DNA of 64,000 nt. Source: Metarhizium brunneum (lineage: Eukaryota; Ascomycota; Sordariomycetes; Hypocreales; Clavicipitaceae). The notes below the pieces were generated by a model. The model did not search any database. It had not been told where the DNA came from and saw only the letters and a program-made list of their open reading frames with translations. The stretch covers positions 7,777,001 through 7,841,000 of the forward strand of contig NC_089422.1 of NCBI RefSeq assembly GCF_013426205.1, read 5' to 3'. Both the position numbers and the translations under genes were made by a program. Below are positions 42,415 through 54,180 of the stretch, one piece after another (within the stretch, counting starts at the first letter, position 1; every line of letters begins with the position of its first letter).

Positions 42415-45184
42415 GATGTCTCTACCCAATTTGAACGTCGCCACGACAGCCTTGGGATTGGAAGAGTTGCTGCGGCCCTGATGCGGGTGATGCCGCGCTT
42501 CTACGAGGCTGTGTGTGATCTCGTCGATGGCATGCGGTTCGTGGCAGTGGGGTTTTCAAACGAAGTCGTCCTTGGCGGGGCAAAATCGGTGCACATTTCA
42601 CAAAAATCGGGCAAGGCTTCGTGCGCTTATGTAAGTGGGTAGGTTGCACAGGTTGCACAGCGCGAGACGTGTGATGCTGTCGCCAACTTCAGTTTGGTTT
42701 CTACATAACTGGATTGCCCGGCTGAAGGGTGGTAGAGCTGTATCTCTACTTGACACGGCACGTCAGATTCATTTGGAAGAATCCTGGCACATTCATCGGC
42801 GTGTGTGGTTCTTTCAGAAGCCACAAGCAACAAATTCGATTCGCTAGTCGCAACAACATTTCCCGTACTTCAAATAGAAGATGAGCCTCAAAAACAAACA
42901 GGCATTCACGAGACGGCCCAGGATACAACGCCAAATATCTCAAAGCTAAGGCTGGAGCTTTGAATGTGAAGACCGTCATCAGCTGGAGTCGTCATCATTC
43001 AGGCTAAGGCTTAGACGTGCACAGCTAACATTGCAAGTATACGTGTATTTTGTCACCGAGTTTGTCACCAAAATCTGGCCAATTAGGACTTGTAAAAGGC
43101 CGCTAAGAGCTTGTTTGCAGCCGTGCTTGTTGCTCATTGCTCGGTTGATAACGATGGTCAATGCCTGGGCCATGGAAATGGCACGAGCTGTAGCAACACA
43201 ATTTGTTTGGTCTCAACTGGTCTTAACTAGCAGGGCACAATCAATCTATAAAGCTCAGCTGACGTAGTGAAATGGAGAGCCGCACACTTGAGAGCCAAGG
43301 TGATGATGCATCTTGGTGTCTGCAAAAGAGAGGGGGGCGAGTGCAAGACATACTAGACAAGTTTGTACGGCGTATCACGGCCCTGGTATGGGAAAGATGG
43401 TAGAAAGGGAGATGGGGTGTGATTGACTCGAGACGATGGCACACTGCACAGCCCTTCCGGCCATGGGTCGTCTAGACAAGGGACGAGGAGGCGGCAATAC
43501 TGGTCGACTGGGTATCGTCATGGAGCTTGTGGCGGTTTTTGGGTGGTTCGGATGGTTCAGATTTCGATGAGATTCCGGAGACGGGCCGGTGACATTTGGC
43601 GCTGAGGGCGGGATGCGTGGATAATTGGGAAGCTGCCAAGGATGCCCGTCCACAAGCACATGCTGGAGCAAACCGATGGATCGCGACGAAACAAAAAAAC
43701 AAAAAAAAAACGAGGGTCTGAAGTCACTTTGAAGTGTAAAAGAAAATTCGGAGTGCTCACGTGCGAGAGATTTGATAGATTCCAGTGGCGAGCGGAGCTA
43801 ACTGAGCGGGACCTGGGGGCCACTGGGGCCACTGGAGCCACAGGGAGTCACAGGGGGGGCAGCACCGTCCAATGGCAGCGCCGTTCAGTGGCCCGGACGG
43901 AGTTGATGGACACACATTGCCGGAGCCACTCGAGCTCAGCCGACCAGGTGACCTTGATCCGGCGCGGTTCGCGGCTGGTTAGAGAAAGTCGACGCAGGCC
44001 AAGACACTGGACCTCGAGACTCTGCAGCGGGAAGTGCGTCCGGCGGTGGCTGTGAGCTGCTGTACTGGGCAGGTTGAAGATTGTGAGGATCAACGGCATT
44101 GACTGGTGTACTTTTATTATGATGATTGTTGTTGTGACTATTGTGCAAAAAAAAAATCAAAAAAATAACAATCACAATTCAGTGACGTGCCAACTGGAAG
44201 CAGTGTCACTCAGTTAATGATTTTTTTCCCGCTGGCATTTTAGTACACAATAGCCTGGATACCTCAATTGGAGGACATGGACCTAGGCCTAGGCGGCACT
44301 CTGTCTGCCCCTAAGCCAGGCCGCTGCACCGGACATGTGATGAATAATAAGAGCATATCCTCATCGCCACGACCGCAATAGTATTCTTTGATTTCTCAAC
44401 CTTTAATCATTCGCCCTTGTCGCCTCCAATAAAAATTGCCGTTCGGCCGTTTGCCATCCCTCCCTGCCCTGCTGCAGCCGTGTGTTTCTTCCGTGTGCGC
44501 CTGTGGCGTAAGGATTAACGAGACTCGGTGTGCGTGTGCGTGGGCGTGGGCGTGGACGGCGTGCCAGTGAGTGAGAGAAGAGCCTGAGTCTTCAAATGTT
44601 GCCTGTTTCTCACTCATGCACACTGATTTAGCCTCTCCCATCCGGAAATAGGCCCCAGGCACTTCATCTCTATCCTCATCCTTACCCTCATCCTTACCCT
44701 CATCCCCATCGTCACATCATCATTCGACGCACCTCTTCTTGCAGTAGTTACAACATCGACTGCATTGTACAGCGCCGTATTCTTCATCACGGTACACCTA
44801 CACCTTGCATGCTACCGTCGCCCTGGGACGATTCATCCCGTCCGCTCGACACACGTACATACATACACACCCACCCATTTCCTTCTGGTTTGCACGGCCG
44901 CATCCACGCATCCACGCTTCCGAGAAACCCCGTGGCCATCGAAATCCACAAACGCCGTGCGTGCATCGACCGTCCGGCCTGCCATCTCTCTTCCGCACGC
45001 ACGCGCTGCTACAGCCTTGAGCCCCTCAACACGCCGACGCCTCGACCATCTTGCACCCGGTTTCTCACCGCCGAGCTTGTGATGAGGCCATCTACGCTCT
45101 CTAAATCGGCGTGGTAGCCCTCTCCTCTTCCCTTTCGGCCCCTGGCCGCATTAAAGCCCACAGATCCCCCCCTACTCGTGGTTC
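42415..45184. other. Shared upstream region of SRP68 and SNF2 genes
   Basis: 2.8 kb between divergent starts. It contains a GGGGCCACT minisatellite-like patch (43814-43858), A-runs at 43690-43710 and 44148-44167, a 12-bp tandem (44674-44709), and a C-rich probable leader (44760-45184) with short upstream frames. No protein-coding gene is supported. Confidence 0.5.
44674..44709. repeat. Tandem 12-bp CCTCATCCTTAC repeat in SNF2 upstream region
   Basis: Two exact copies and a third degenerate one (CCTCATCCCCAT). Pyrimidine-rich and about 480 bp upstream of the SNF2 start; could be part of the promoter. Confidence 0.7.
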
Positions 45185-48100
45185 ATGATGGATGCCAACG
45201 GTACCTTCCAATCACCTCAGCCTCCACCGTGGCCGTCGAGTGAAACCACGGTGCCCTTGAGAGGTTCACGACCCGGTGCTGAGCCCGCCGGTCAATCCGC
45301 CACCGTGCAGCAGTCACTGAATCCTAATCTTGCTGTTGCTCAAGGTCCAGTCTTGCAGCCTTCCGGCCCCATGCCGGCCTGGAATCCGGCGGCCTTGCTG
45401 CAACCAAGCCGTCGAGGCTTCAGCGCGACTGATTTGCGAAACCTTCCCTCCGGCCGTCCTCAGCCCATGTATAATCATGTGGCAAATGGCCACAGCCGAG
45501 CATCACCGTCGGTGAATGACCAAATGGTATTCCAGTTCACAAGTGCTAGTGACACCTCGTCCAACGACCATACCAGCGGTTCTTCAACCCCAACTCCTCC
45601 AAATGGCGAGACATCTGTTTCCAATGCCAACGGCGTGGGGCTTTGGATTGAGCGTATGAATAATGTCCAGCGTCGTTCCAACGTTCCCCATCCCAAGCGC
45701 CGCAAGACAGAGGACCCTCAGGACTTTGCTGCTAGAGCCAGTAACATGTCCATCCGGAGCAGCAGCGGTATGCTGGGCGACTACGTGAGAGACAGGCGGC
45801 AAGAGACTGACGCCGGTCGCCTTGTACCGCAAACTCCTACTGTCGATCTTACCGATGGTGCGATACATCCTTTCCGCTTCTTGTGCCCCCGTTATCATGT
45901 TAATTAACAAGCGCTCTAGGCACAGATGATGACGTAATGGTCCTAGATGATCCAAAGGATGAGGAGGTGTGCTATGGAATGATCAAAACCAGTCTCAACT
46001 GCAGCAAGGTTCCATCACCCAAGCCAGGAATGCAAAGTCTTTGGGGCCCTGGATATAATCCCGGCATCAAGATATTGCTGAAACGACAAAGTGGTGAAAG
46101 ATCGTTGAAAATCCAAGCCTGTGATCACACTCGTGAGATGATTGGTCTTGTCGAGCTATCATGTGCAGCAGCACTTACTCCTCTCCTCGACACAAACATA
46201 CGTTTACGAACAGATTGCCGCATACCGCCGCACCAAAAGAAACCCGGCGAGGAGCCTGGGCAGGCAATCTCAAGAGCATACAATTTAGACGTTGTTCTCT
46301 ATGGTCCCCAAAGGTATGCCCGGTCTATTGGCGCCTTACTGAGCAAGCACAACTTGAAGCTTATTGCTCCGCATATGGTGCAGAAGGGTATTAAAGTGTT
46401 CAATCCTCATGTCTCGGAATGGCGGCCACCTCCGCCAAAGGTTTACCCAACCAACGCGCAAGGCACATACACAAGTGTCGCCAACCGAACCGTGGAAGAG
46501 ATTCGTTCCGAGGTTATGGGTGTTTTTGATTCTCTCAAGAGAAATGACGACCTTCCAACAATGGACCCAGACGCACGAATCCTCACGCCTCTGCTTAAGC
46601 ATCAGAAGCAAGGCCTGTACTTCATGGCTACCAGGGAGAAGTCGCTCCAGGAGCAATCCACAGAAAAGGGCATGGTCTCATTTTGGCGGACGAAAGTCAA
46701 CGCCAGAGGCGAGAAGTTGTATTCCAATGTCATCACCGGTCAAGAACAGAGAGCACCACCCCCAGAAACTTGCGGTGGTATCCTCGCCGACATGATGGGT
46801 CTTGGAAAAACGTTGAGTATCCTTTCCTTGGTCTCGAGCACGATAGACGAGTCTCACAAGTGGGAGCAAGTTCCCATCGTTCAACGGCCAAAAATGGACC
46901 CAAGGCTGTCTAGCAATGGCCATTCTGCTATGCAAACCAATTTCGACCCCGCCGCAGTCACTCGCCATGTCAAATCAACATTGGTTGTGTGTCCGCTTAG
47001 CACTGTGACAAATTGGGAGGAGCAGATGAAACAACATGTTGCACCCGGCGGTCTTTCATACCACATTTACCATGGCTCCAATCGGATCAAGGATGTGGAC
47101 AAGCTTGCCGAATTCGATCTTGTCATTACTACGTACGGATCCGTCTCTAACGAGCTAGGCTCTCGCCGCAAGGGCAAGGACGGTATTTATCCACTGGAAG
47201 AGATCGGTTGGTTCCGAATCGTCCTCGATGAGGCACACATGATTCGTGAGTCATCGACTCTTCAGTTCAAAGCCATGTGCCGGCTGCAAGCGGAACGACG
47301 CTGGGCAGTCACAGGTACCCCTGTACAAAACAGACTAGATGATCTGGCTGCTCTGCTGAGCTTCTTGCGGCTACACCCATTTGACGATCGATCCAAATTC
47401 AACCGCTACATTGTTGAGCCTTTCAAGGCATGCGACCCTGAGATTGTGCCAAAGCTGCGAGTGCTCGTCGACACAATCACTCTTCGTCGCCTAAAGGATA
47501 AGATCGATCTACCCAAGCGCGAAGACTTGGTTATCCGGTTAAATTTCAGCCCCGAGGAACGCTCCATCTACGAATTGTTTGCGCGGAATGCCCAAGACCG
47601 GGTTAAGGTCCTGGCTGGCGTCAAAGATGGAAAAGCCCTAGGAGGCAATACATATATTCATATTCTGAAGGCTATTTTAAGACTGAGGCTTCTCTGTGCC
47701 CACGGCAAGGATTTGCTGAATGAGGAGGACCTGGCTGCTCTACGGGGCATGTCTGCTGAGATGGCAATTGACATTGATGACGATGACGAAGACGGGCCTA
47801 CTTTATCACACCAGAAGGCTCATGAGATGTTCTCGCTAATGCAGGACACGAACAACGACGCTTGTATCGAGTGTAGCAAGAAACTGAACGCAGGCGAAGG
47901 CCAGAATCTCGACGCTGAACAGCAAGACGATATTCTCGGTTACATGACGCCTTGCTTCCACGTGGTTTGCCGAAATTGTTGTCGGAGCTATCGCGAAAGG
48001 GCCCAGCAGTTCCTTGCACCTGGTCAGAATACTGGTCCATGCTTGATTTGTGGTTCCCACGTCCGCTTAGAATTTGTCGAGCTTCGCCGCGACGATGTGG

Positions 48101-48726
48101 ACGCCGAGCACGATGGGCCTGCCAAGACGAAGGCCAAAGACACCAAGAAGAGGTTTGACAAATACGATGGCCCGCACACGAAGACCAAGGCACTTGTTGA
48201 AGATCTCTTGAAGTCCAAGGCCGCTAGTCAAGCCTGTCCAAATGAGCCGCCATTCAAATCAGTGGTGTTCTCGGGATGGACCTCCCACCTCGACCTTATT
48301 GAGCTAGCCCTTAAGCCTGCGGGCATCACCTTTGTCCGACTGGATGGCAGCATGACCCGAATGGCTCGAACTTCCGCCATGGAAAAGTTCCGCGAAGACA
48401 ACACCGTGGAAGTCATCCTCGTGTCCATCATGGCCGGCGGTCTGGGCCTGAATCTGACGGCCGGCAACACCGTTTACGTCATGGAGCCGCAGTACAACCC
48501 TGCCGCGGAGGCCCAGGCCATAGACCGAGTCCACCGCTTAGGACAGAAGCGGCCCGTCCGCACCGTCCGATACATCATGCTGGATAGCTTTGAGGAGAAG
48601 ATGCTGGAGTTGCAAGAGAAGAAGATGAAGCTGGCCAGTCTCAGTATGGACGGCCAAAGCAAGGCGCTGGACAAGGCCGAGGCCGCGAGGCAGAAGTTGA
48701 TGGACTTGCGCAGCCTTTTCAAGTAA
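45185..48726 (+). CDS. SNF2-family ATPase with RING finger, HLTF/Rad5-like
   Basis: 1159 aa from two exons: 45185-45857 and 45920-48726 (62-bp intron; the splice yields DLTDGTDDDVMVLD). The N-terminal 220 residues are disordered and include a basic patch PHPKRRKTE, likely a nuclear signal. About residues 265-375 resemble a HIRAN domain (opening at WGPGYNPGI, closing at YARSIGALLSKHNLKL), which in HLTF binds 3' DNA ends. The ATPase core has the nucleotide-binding ADMMGLGKT (about 513-522) and DEAH (661-664). A C3HC4-type RING (about 873-935: CIEC, CFHVVCRNCC, CLIC) sits between the helicase lobes. The C-lobe includes VFSGWTSHLDL and RVHRLGQKRPV. This order fits Rad5/HLTF proteins that remodel stalled forks and ubiquitinate PCNA, but Uls1/Rad16-like relatives cannot be ruled out. 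Confidence 0.93.
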
Positions 48727-49244
48727 TGCTTTGCTTTTGAGGAGGAATTTTGAAAAACGATATGGGGGAACAAGAGACGTTGCATAATAACACGGGGATC
48801 ACCTGGGCCATTTCCCCTGTGAGAACATTTGGCGTGGGATATTTGAATTTTCTTTGATATACCAAGACTTTGATGATGACGAATTCTTACGAATGCCGGA
48901 GCAATCAATTCTTTTTACCAAGCAAAGAGGTAGCGATGGGAACTAAAGGAGCATATGGCGTTTTTGGGCTATAGCATTGGGTCGTGGATGGTCTTTTTTT
49001 TTTCGGATTTGCGTCCTCGGGGATTAGGCGGCAGTCTGCCCTTGTCATATATTCCTCTACAGTGGGCTCTCTCACGAGGTACGGTGAATCGAAGGGCGGT
49101 TTGGGGGGGCTTGGGAATTAACGATAAACGGATATGAATCATCTCCTATACGTAAAATGAATAGCACCATTCGTCTCATGCTCATAAACTTCATTTGCCT
49201 ACATGGCCATGCAATCATTCCACGTTAACCAGTAAGGTTTCACA
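48727..49244. other. Intergenic, convergent 3' ends
   Basis: About 520 bp between the stops of the SNF2 and GCP2 genes; holds both 3' UTRs. Nothing else recognised. Confidence 0.55.
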
Positions 49245-52148
49245 TTATCCTATGTCCTCGTCCTGTCCCCGTCCCGCAAACTCGGTCCCCTGATTCGCAG
49301 TGCTTAATCTCGCACAGAGACTAAGTAAAACCACCGTCTCCGTGGCGGCGTAGAAGTTTAACGCATCAAGTAATATCTGCAGATGTCTACTAAAGTTATT
49401 CTCCCACTTCTTTATAATCTCGGACAAATTATTCACGCGTGACTCGGGATCCGTCGGTGCGGAGGAAGAATCCGGCTGCGGGCGGGATGCAGCCTTTGTT
49501 GCCTGGAAGCGGTTCCACTGGTCAACAGTCATAGTCTTGGGCTTCGTGGTGCAGGACAGATCGGGGTCAGATTTTTCAAGCTCCTGCGTCAGCCACTTTG
49601 TGTAGGCGGCGAAGATGGTGCATGTTTGCATGAGTTTGGAATGGATCTGAACACCTGTTAGAGAGAAGTGATGGGAAGAAAGGAGGGACAGGGGGGAACA
49701 AGGAGAAAGGGGGTTGACTACCCTCAGGAGTTTGCTGTTGGTGAGCATGCACTCCTTCAGACATGTATCCAGAAAGTCGACATGGTCCTGCATCAATTCG
49801 TCGACGGTGCGGGTCGGTGCAGACGGTTTCGTCGGGTCACCGTCCTTGGCGCTCAGTCGCGACATGAACTTTGTCCAGTTGGGTTCAATGACTTCGGCGG
49901 TGCAAAAGTACAACAATTGCTGGACAAAGACGAGCATTCTAGCCCTGAGAGTCCATGCGCGACGCTTCCATAATTCAAGGGCGCGGTTCTGACCCTTGTG
50001 AGCCCAGCTTACGCCGCGTGTTTGCGTCTGCCAGGTTGTGGAGAGTTGTGATTCTAGGTATCGAAGGGACAGGAGATATCGAAATAGCGATTGATATCGC
50101 CAAATTGTCCTCCTGCTAATGACGAGGGACACGGGGAATGGGACAGAGTAGTCGATTTGGAGAGATGTAAATCCAGTGGCATTTTTGTCCTTTTCAATAT
50201 GTTGGTTGGCAACAGGTTGGAGCGGTTCGCCCTGCTCAATACCCCTGATGTTGACAACACGTTGTAGTGATTTGATGAGCGTGACGTCGTTCATTTCGAC
50301 CTTGACGTCTTCCTTGAACGGATCCAAGGACACGATGCTGCCCGGTTGGCGGAGCACCAGATCCAGCAGGGACTGCAATTTACTCGTATTGACATTTTTG
50401 ACTGGTTTACGCAGTTCGGACGAGCCGAGTTCGAGAAAGTAGGAGAAGTAGTCGGACGGATCGAGGAAGAAGTAGTGCTTTAATGATTGTAGTCGGGCAG
50501 GTAGAGCGTGCGTTGTAAGCAGAAGTTGCATCAGCGACTTGTTGGCGTGGGCGTATGCGTTATTGACATTTTCCAGGAAACGAGGGTCGTCAAATGTCGT
50601 TGGCACATCGGTGACAACCTTGCTTGCGGCGGCGCCTCCGCACTCACGCACGACATTCAGATATTTTCCCGCCAGTAGAACCTTGTCTTTGACGCCTTGG
50701 AGTTGCGGCGGGATGTCCTTTTCGCGGATGGTATATCGTCTGTCCCAGTATTCATCCGTGTAATCTTCATACAACCTCTCCCGATTAATGCTCTTTCGTT
50801 CTTCGATGACGAACTCAGAGTGTGGATCGTAGATGCTTCCATGATGTAGCCACTCATTGAGCATGACCATATATGGACGACTGGCATCTCGTAGCAGCGA
50901 TGTGAGCAGAGCTCTGGCTGCCGGGTCCCCAGACATCCTTTCGAGCCGCATTGTTATCAAACCCAGAACGACACCGCCTTTACAAATTTTCTTGCTGGTC
51001 ATGTTTCCTGGTATCAGCTCCCCTCCTTCCCTCAAGCGCTCAATCATTGCATCGTCGTTTTCAATCTCGTCATCTTCATCTTCAGTCTCATCGTCCACTA
51101 TACCATTCTTCTTTAGCAATTCATGAGCCAGCAAATACAGCTGATGCATCATCTGACACGTTGGCATCGTATGAATATTCAGCACATGAACCGTGAATGA
51201 TTCGCTTGTGAGGAATTGTGTCTCTAGTTGTGCAATCATAATAAGATAGTCCTGCAAGAACTTCCGTATCGATGCGCATAGCGCATGGTTCACGGCGCCG
51301 AACTCGACTCGACTCTGAACATCAACGAATGCCTCCAGAGCCGAGTAATACGTCGCCATTTTGAGCATAGTGCGAGTTAGGTCCGCCAGACTTGGATCCA
51401 GTCCGGGTGATATCTTGAAGCCTGGTCCAGTGAGACGATCTCGCTCTTCGGTCGGGTCGTATCCCTTCGCAAAGCGAATGTATTGCCCCTCGTAGCCCAT
51501 AAACACAAACAGCAAATCTTCCACGATAGCTGCCTCTTGTATCTCTAGCGTCAGCTCATTCAAAGATTTCGGCTGTGGTGCCTGTGGAACTGTTGAGGCA
51601 GCCGGGGGGATCGATATTCGCGAAGCCAACGGGGCAGAAGTATGCGGTAACAAAGTCGCTTCTGGATCCCAAGGAGCTGTTCGCCAGGTTAGCATTTCCT
51701 CTTTTCCATACACGCAGGCTCTGTAGACAGCAAGAGTCATACCTTGTGAAGCATCTGACTGAGAATCCCTGGGCCGAAACTCAGTAGACTTCTGCTTCCT
51801 CACCTCCCCTTCCCTTCTCTCGCCAGTGGCACTTCGTCTATGCTGCTTCTCTGGACTAGGATTTCGTTTTAAAATCCTATCCACATGCGCCTCAAAAGTC
51901 CTTTCCGTAACCCGTCGCTCTTCGTATCTCCGCTCTTGTGTAGATATTGATCTGTTCACGGGCCTTGGATTCCCCGACGCGGTCCTCTTATGAGCCATGC
52001 CAGGATACTGCGCCTCGGGGTGAGAAGCTTCGGGTGCCCTCGGATCTGGTCGTTCGCTCCTGAAGCTTCCGTTTGGCATGGAACTGCGCATGCGATCGTC
52101 TGCATAGCTGTTGGCGCGGCTAGCGGCTCTTGCTGTCCCGGATGCCAT
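49245..52148 (-). CDS. GCP2: Gamma-tubulin complex component 2 (Spc97/Alp4 family)
   Basis: 920 aa from three exons: 52148-51743, 51676-49722, 49646-49245. The introns (66 and 75 bp) are both multiples of three without stops, so the frame reads straight through. They are called because of good branch/acceptor signals (GCTAAC..AACAG; CTAACAG..TTCAG) and because removal gives SQAPWDPEAT and LLRIHSKLMQTC. After a basic disordered N-terminus come the GRIP1 region (LVEDLLF-like VEDLLFVFMGYEGQYI, about 200 on) and the GCP2 signature FVIEERKSINRERLYEDY, YWDRRYTIREKDIPPQL and GKYLNVVRECGG, then GRIP2 to the end. It forms gamma-TuSC with GCP3 and gamma-tubulin to nucleate microtubules at spindle pole bodies. 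Divergent from proteasome alpha-5. Confidence 0.94.
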   Translation of the reverse strand: MASGTARAASRANSYADDRMRSSMPNGSFRSERPDPRAPEASHPEAQYPGMAHKRTASGNPRPVNRSISTQERRYEERRVTERTFEAHVDRILKRNPSPEKQHRRSATGERREGEVRKQKSTEFRPRDSQSDASQGMTLAVYRACVYGKEEMLTWRTAPWDPEATLLPHTSAPLASRISIPPAASTVPQAPQPKSLNELTLEIQEAAIVEDLLFVFMGYEGQYIRFAKGYDPTEERDRLTGPGFKISPGLDPSLADLTRTMLKMATYYSALEAFVDVQSRVEFGAVNHALCASIRKFLQDYLIMIAQLETQFLTSESFTVHVLNIHTMPTCQMMHQLYLLAHELLKKNGIVDDETEDEDDEIENDDAMIERLREGGELIPGNMTSKKICKGGVVLGLITMRLERMSGDPAARALLTSLLRDASRPYMVMLNEWLHHGSIYDPHSEFVIEERKSINRERLYEDYTDEYWDRRYTIREKDIPPQLQGVKDKVLLAGKYLNVVRECGGAAASKVVTDVPTTFDDPRFLENVNNAYAHANKSLMQLLLTTHALPARLQSLKHYFFLDPSDYFSYFLELGSSELRKPVKNVNTSKLQSLLDLVLRQPGSIVSLDPFKEDVKVEMNDVTLIKSLQRVVNIRGIEQGEPLQPVANQHIEKDKNATGFTSLQIDYSVPFPVSLVISRRTIWRYQSLFRYLLSLRYLESQLSTTWQTQTRGVSWAHKGQNRALELWKRRAWTLRARMLVFVQQLLYFCTAEVIEPNWTKFMSRLSAKDGDPTKPSAPTRTVDELMQDHVDFLDTCLKECMLTNSKLLRVVNPLSPCSPLSLLSSHHFSLTGVQIHSKLMQTCTIFAAYTKWLTQELEKSDPDLSCTTKPKTMTVDQWNRFQATKAASRPQPDSSSAPTDPESRVNNLSEIIKKWENNFSRHLQILLDALNFYAATETVVLLSLCARLSTANQGTEFAGRGQDEDIG

Positions 52149-52901
52149 GTTGGCGGGCTACATCTGAGGCCACGCGGTTACCAGGTCACGGGTATCATAT
52201 ACAATTCAGTTTGGTTCTTTCTAGTCGTATTTTTCTTTTCTTTCTGTACTTTTTATTTGGCCCGTAATACTTGGCGGTGATGCTTATGCTTTCGCAATTG
52301 AATTGGAGGATGGGTGATCCAATAGCCCGGTATGTGCGAAAGTGAGGTTTCGTAATGCCTTGTCGTCTAATTGATCATGAAGGGAGATTTCCTACTTTCT
52401 CCTGCCCGTTTTGATACAAGCCACCCAACTGCAGTCCACTTGTTGCTACAGCGTGGGGTTCAACCGCGACGACGCACGCGTCGTTCGGGTTATCCGGATT
52501 AACTCCGGCTCCGGCGACCGACAACGACAGGTGTGACGCCAACTGGTGCCTGTGTGGACGGACCGGCAAGCTGTACAAGCTGCGTAGGCCCAGTGCTTGC
52601 CTAGTGCTCGCGGTCAAGTGCTGTGCAGACCAACCGCCCTCGGGGTACTACGTTGAACGAGCTACTCTATCCAACACCTGAGCTCAGTGCAGCTTCCCAG
52701 CCATCGCCAACCTCACTCCACGGCAGCTATTCGATTGCGCCGTACTCATCCACACCCCTAACAAACAATTTGTGCGCCGGGTCCAAGTTGGCGCCTGCGC
52801 CTGCGTCTGCGTCCGTATCCTTTTCGCCTCCTCGCCTCAATCCCCAATACCCCGACCAACACCAGGCTTCATAGCCCAATTTACAACCACAAACCGCCAA
52901 G
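52149..52901. other. Shared upstream region of GCP2 and proteasome alpha-5
   Basis: 753 bp between divergent starts. A short GC-rich hexamer run (GCGCCTGCGCCTGCGTCTGCG, about 52791-52811) lies about 90 bp before the alpha-5 start. I see no recognisable proteasome-box element. Confidence 0.5.
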
Positions 52902-53799
52902 ATGTTCATGGCAAGATCAGAATACGGTAAGCTCCCGTGCCAACACCACCTCTCTTCCCCATAAATGCAATCACCTTGCTAAGAACGAAAAAAAATCTCC
53001 CTCGCTTCAGATCGGGGCATCAACACCTTCTCCCCAGAAGGCCGCCTCTTCCAAGTCGAATACTCTCTCGAAGCCATCAAGCTAGGCTCTACGGCCATCG
53101 GCGTAGCCACCTCAGAAGGTGTCATCCTCGGTGTCGAGAAGAGGGTGACCTCGACGCTCCTCGAAACCTCATCCGTCGAGAAGATTGTGGAGATTGACCG
53201 CCACATCGGCTGCGCCATGTCCGGACTGCAGGCCGATGCTCGCTCCATGGTCGAGCACGCCCGAGTCGAATGCCAGAGCCACGCCTTCAACTACAACGAG
53301 CCCCTGGGCGTTGAGAGCTGCACGCAGGCCATTTGCGATCTTGCCTTGCGATTCGGTGAGGGTGCTGATGGAGAGGAAACCATCATGAGCAGGCCCTTTG
53401 GTGTAGCTCTGCTGATTGCTGGTTTTGATGAGCAAGGGCCTCAGTTGTTCCACGCCGAGCCAAGCGGAACGTTCTATCGCTATGATGCCAAGGCTATTGG
53501 CTCGGGGTCAGAGGGTGCTCAAGCAGAACTACAGAATGAATACCACAAGGTGAGGGTGCCCGGATGAGTGCTTCCTGCCCTTTTGCATGGGGGCACATTT
53601 GACACGTGCTAATCAAGAAAATCAGTCCCTCACAATCACAGATGCCGAAACCTTGGTCCTAAAGACATTGAAGCAAGTTATGGAGGAAAAACTAGATGCC
53701 AAGAACGTTCAGTTGGCCAGTGTTACCAAGGAAAAGGGCTTTAGAATATATACCGATGAGGAGATGGCGGCCGTTGTAGAGAGGCTCCCTGCCAACTAA
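52902..53799 (+). CDS. PUP2: 20S proteasome subunit alpha-5
   Basis: 245 aa from three exons: 52902-52926, 53011-53549, 53626-53799 (introns 84 and 76 bp). Exon 1 is only 25 nt; splicing gives [21 protein letters not shown], whose [13 protein letters not shown] core is the alpha-type N-terminal signature that gates the 20S core. The following [12 protein letters not shown] and ILGVEKR, and [13 protein letters not shown] with [11 protein letters not shown], fit subunit alpha-5. The acidic helix [17 protein letters not shown] occurs near the C-terminus. It is a structural ring subunit without a catalytic Thr. Length matches the family (about 241-260 aa). Confidence 0.96.
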
Positions 53800-54180
53800 C
53801 CGGGTTCATTGGGCCACTACAATTGCAATTGAACCTTGACAAATAGAGTAAAGAATTGGGCCTACACAACGGCCCTGTCTATAAAATATGAGGGAATCGA
53901 GTAGGGAGTGCGCTAGTTCACGTTATGTATCATTAATGTAATGTTTTGCCTAGTGGTGGCGCCAGATACGATTACATCCTTCAACGCACTCTTGCTCCCA
54001 TCCCCTGTCCATTCTCCAGTGATGCAAAGCCATCACCCCAGATTATAAATACTGAGTATCCCCGGATGAAACGCCATTCCATGCCTCATACCTGTACAGT
54101 TCACGGTCTAAGTCCCGATACCACAACACCGCCAAAGGATCAAACATGATACAGAAATTTGATTCTTTCGATAAAAAGAG
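53800..54180. other. Intergenic, convergent 3' ends
   Basis: About 380 bp between the alpha-5 stop and the stop of the second Zn2Cys6 gene. Both 3' UTRs; nothing else seen. Confidence 0.55.
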
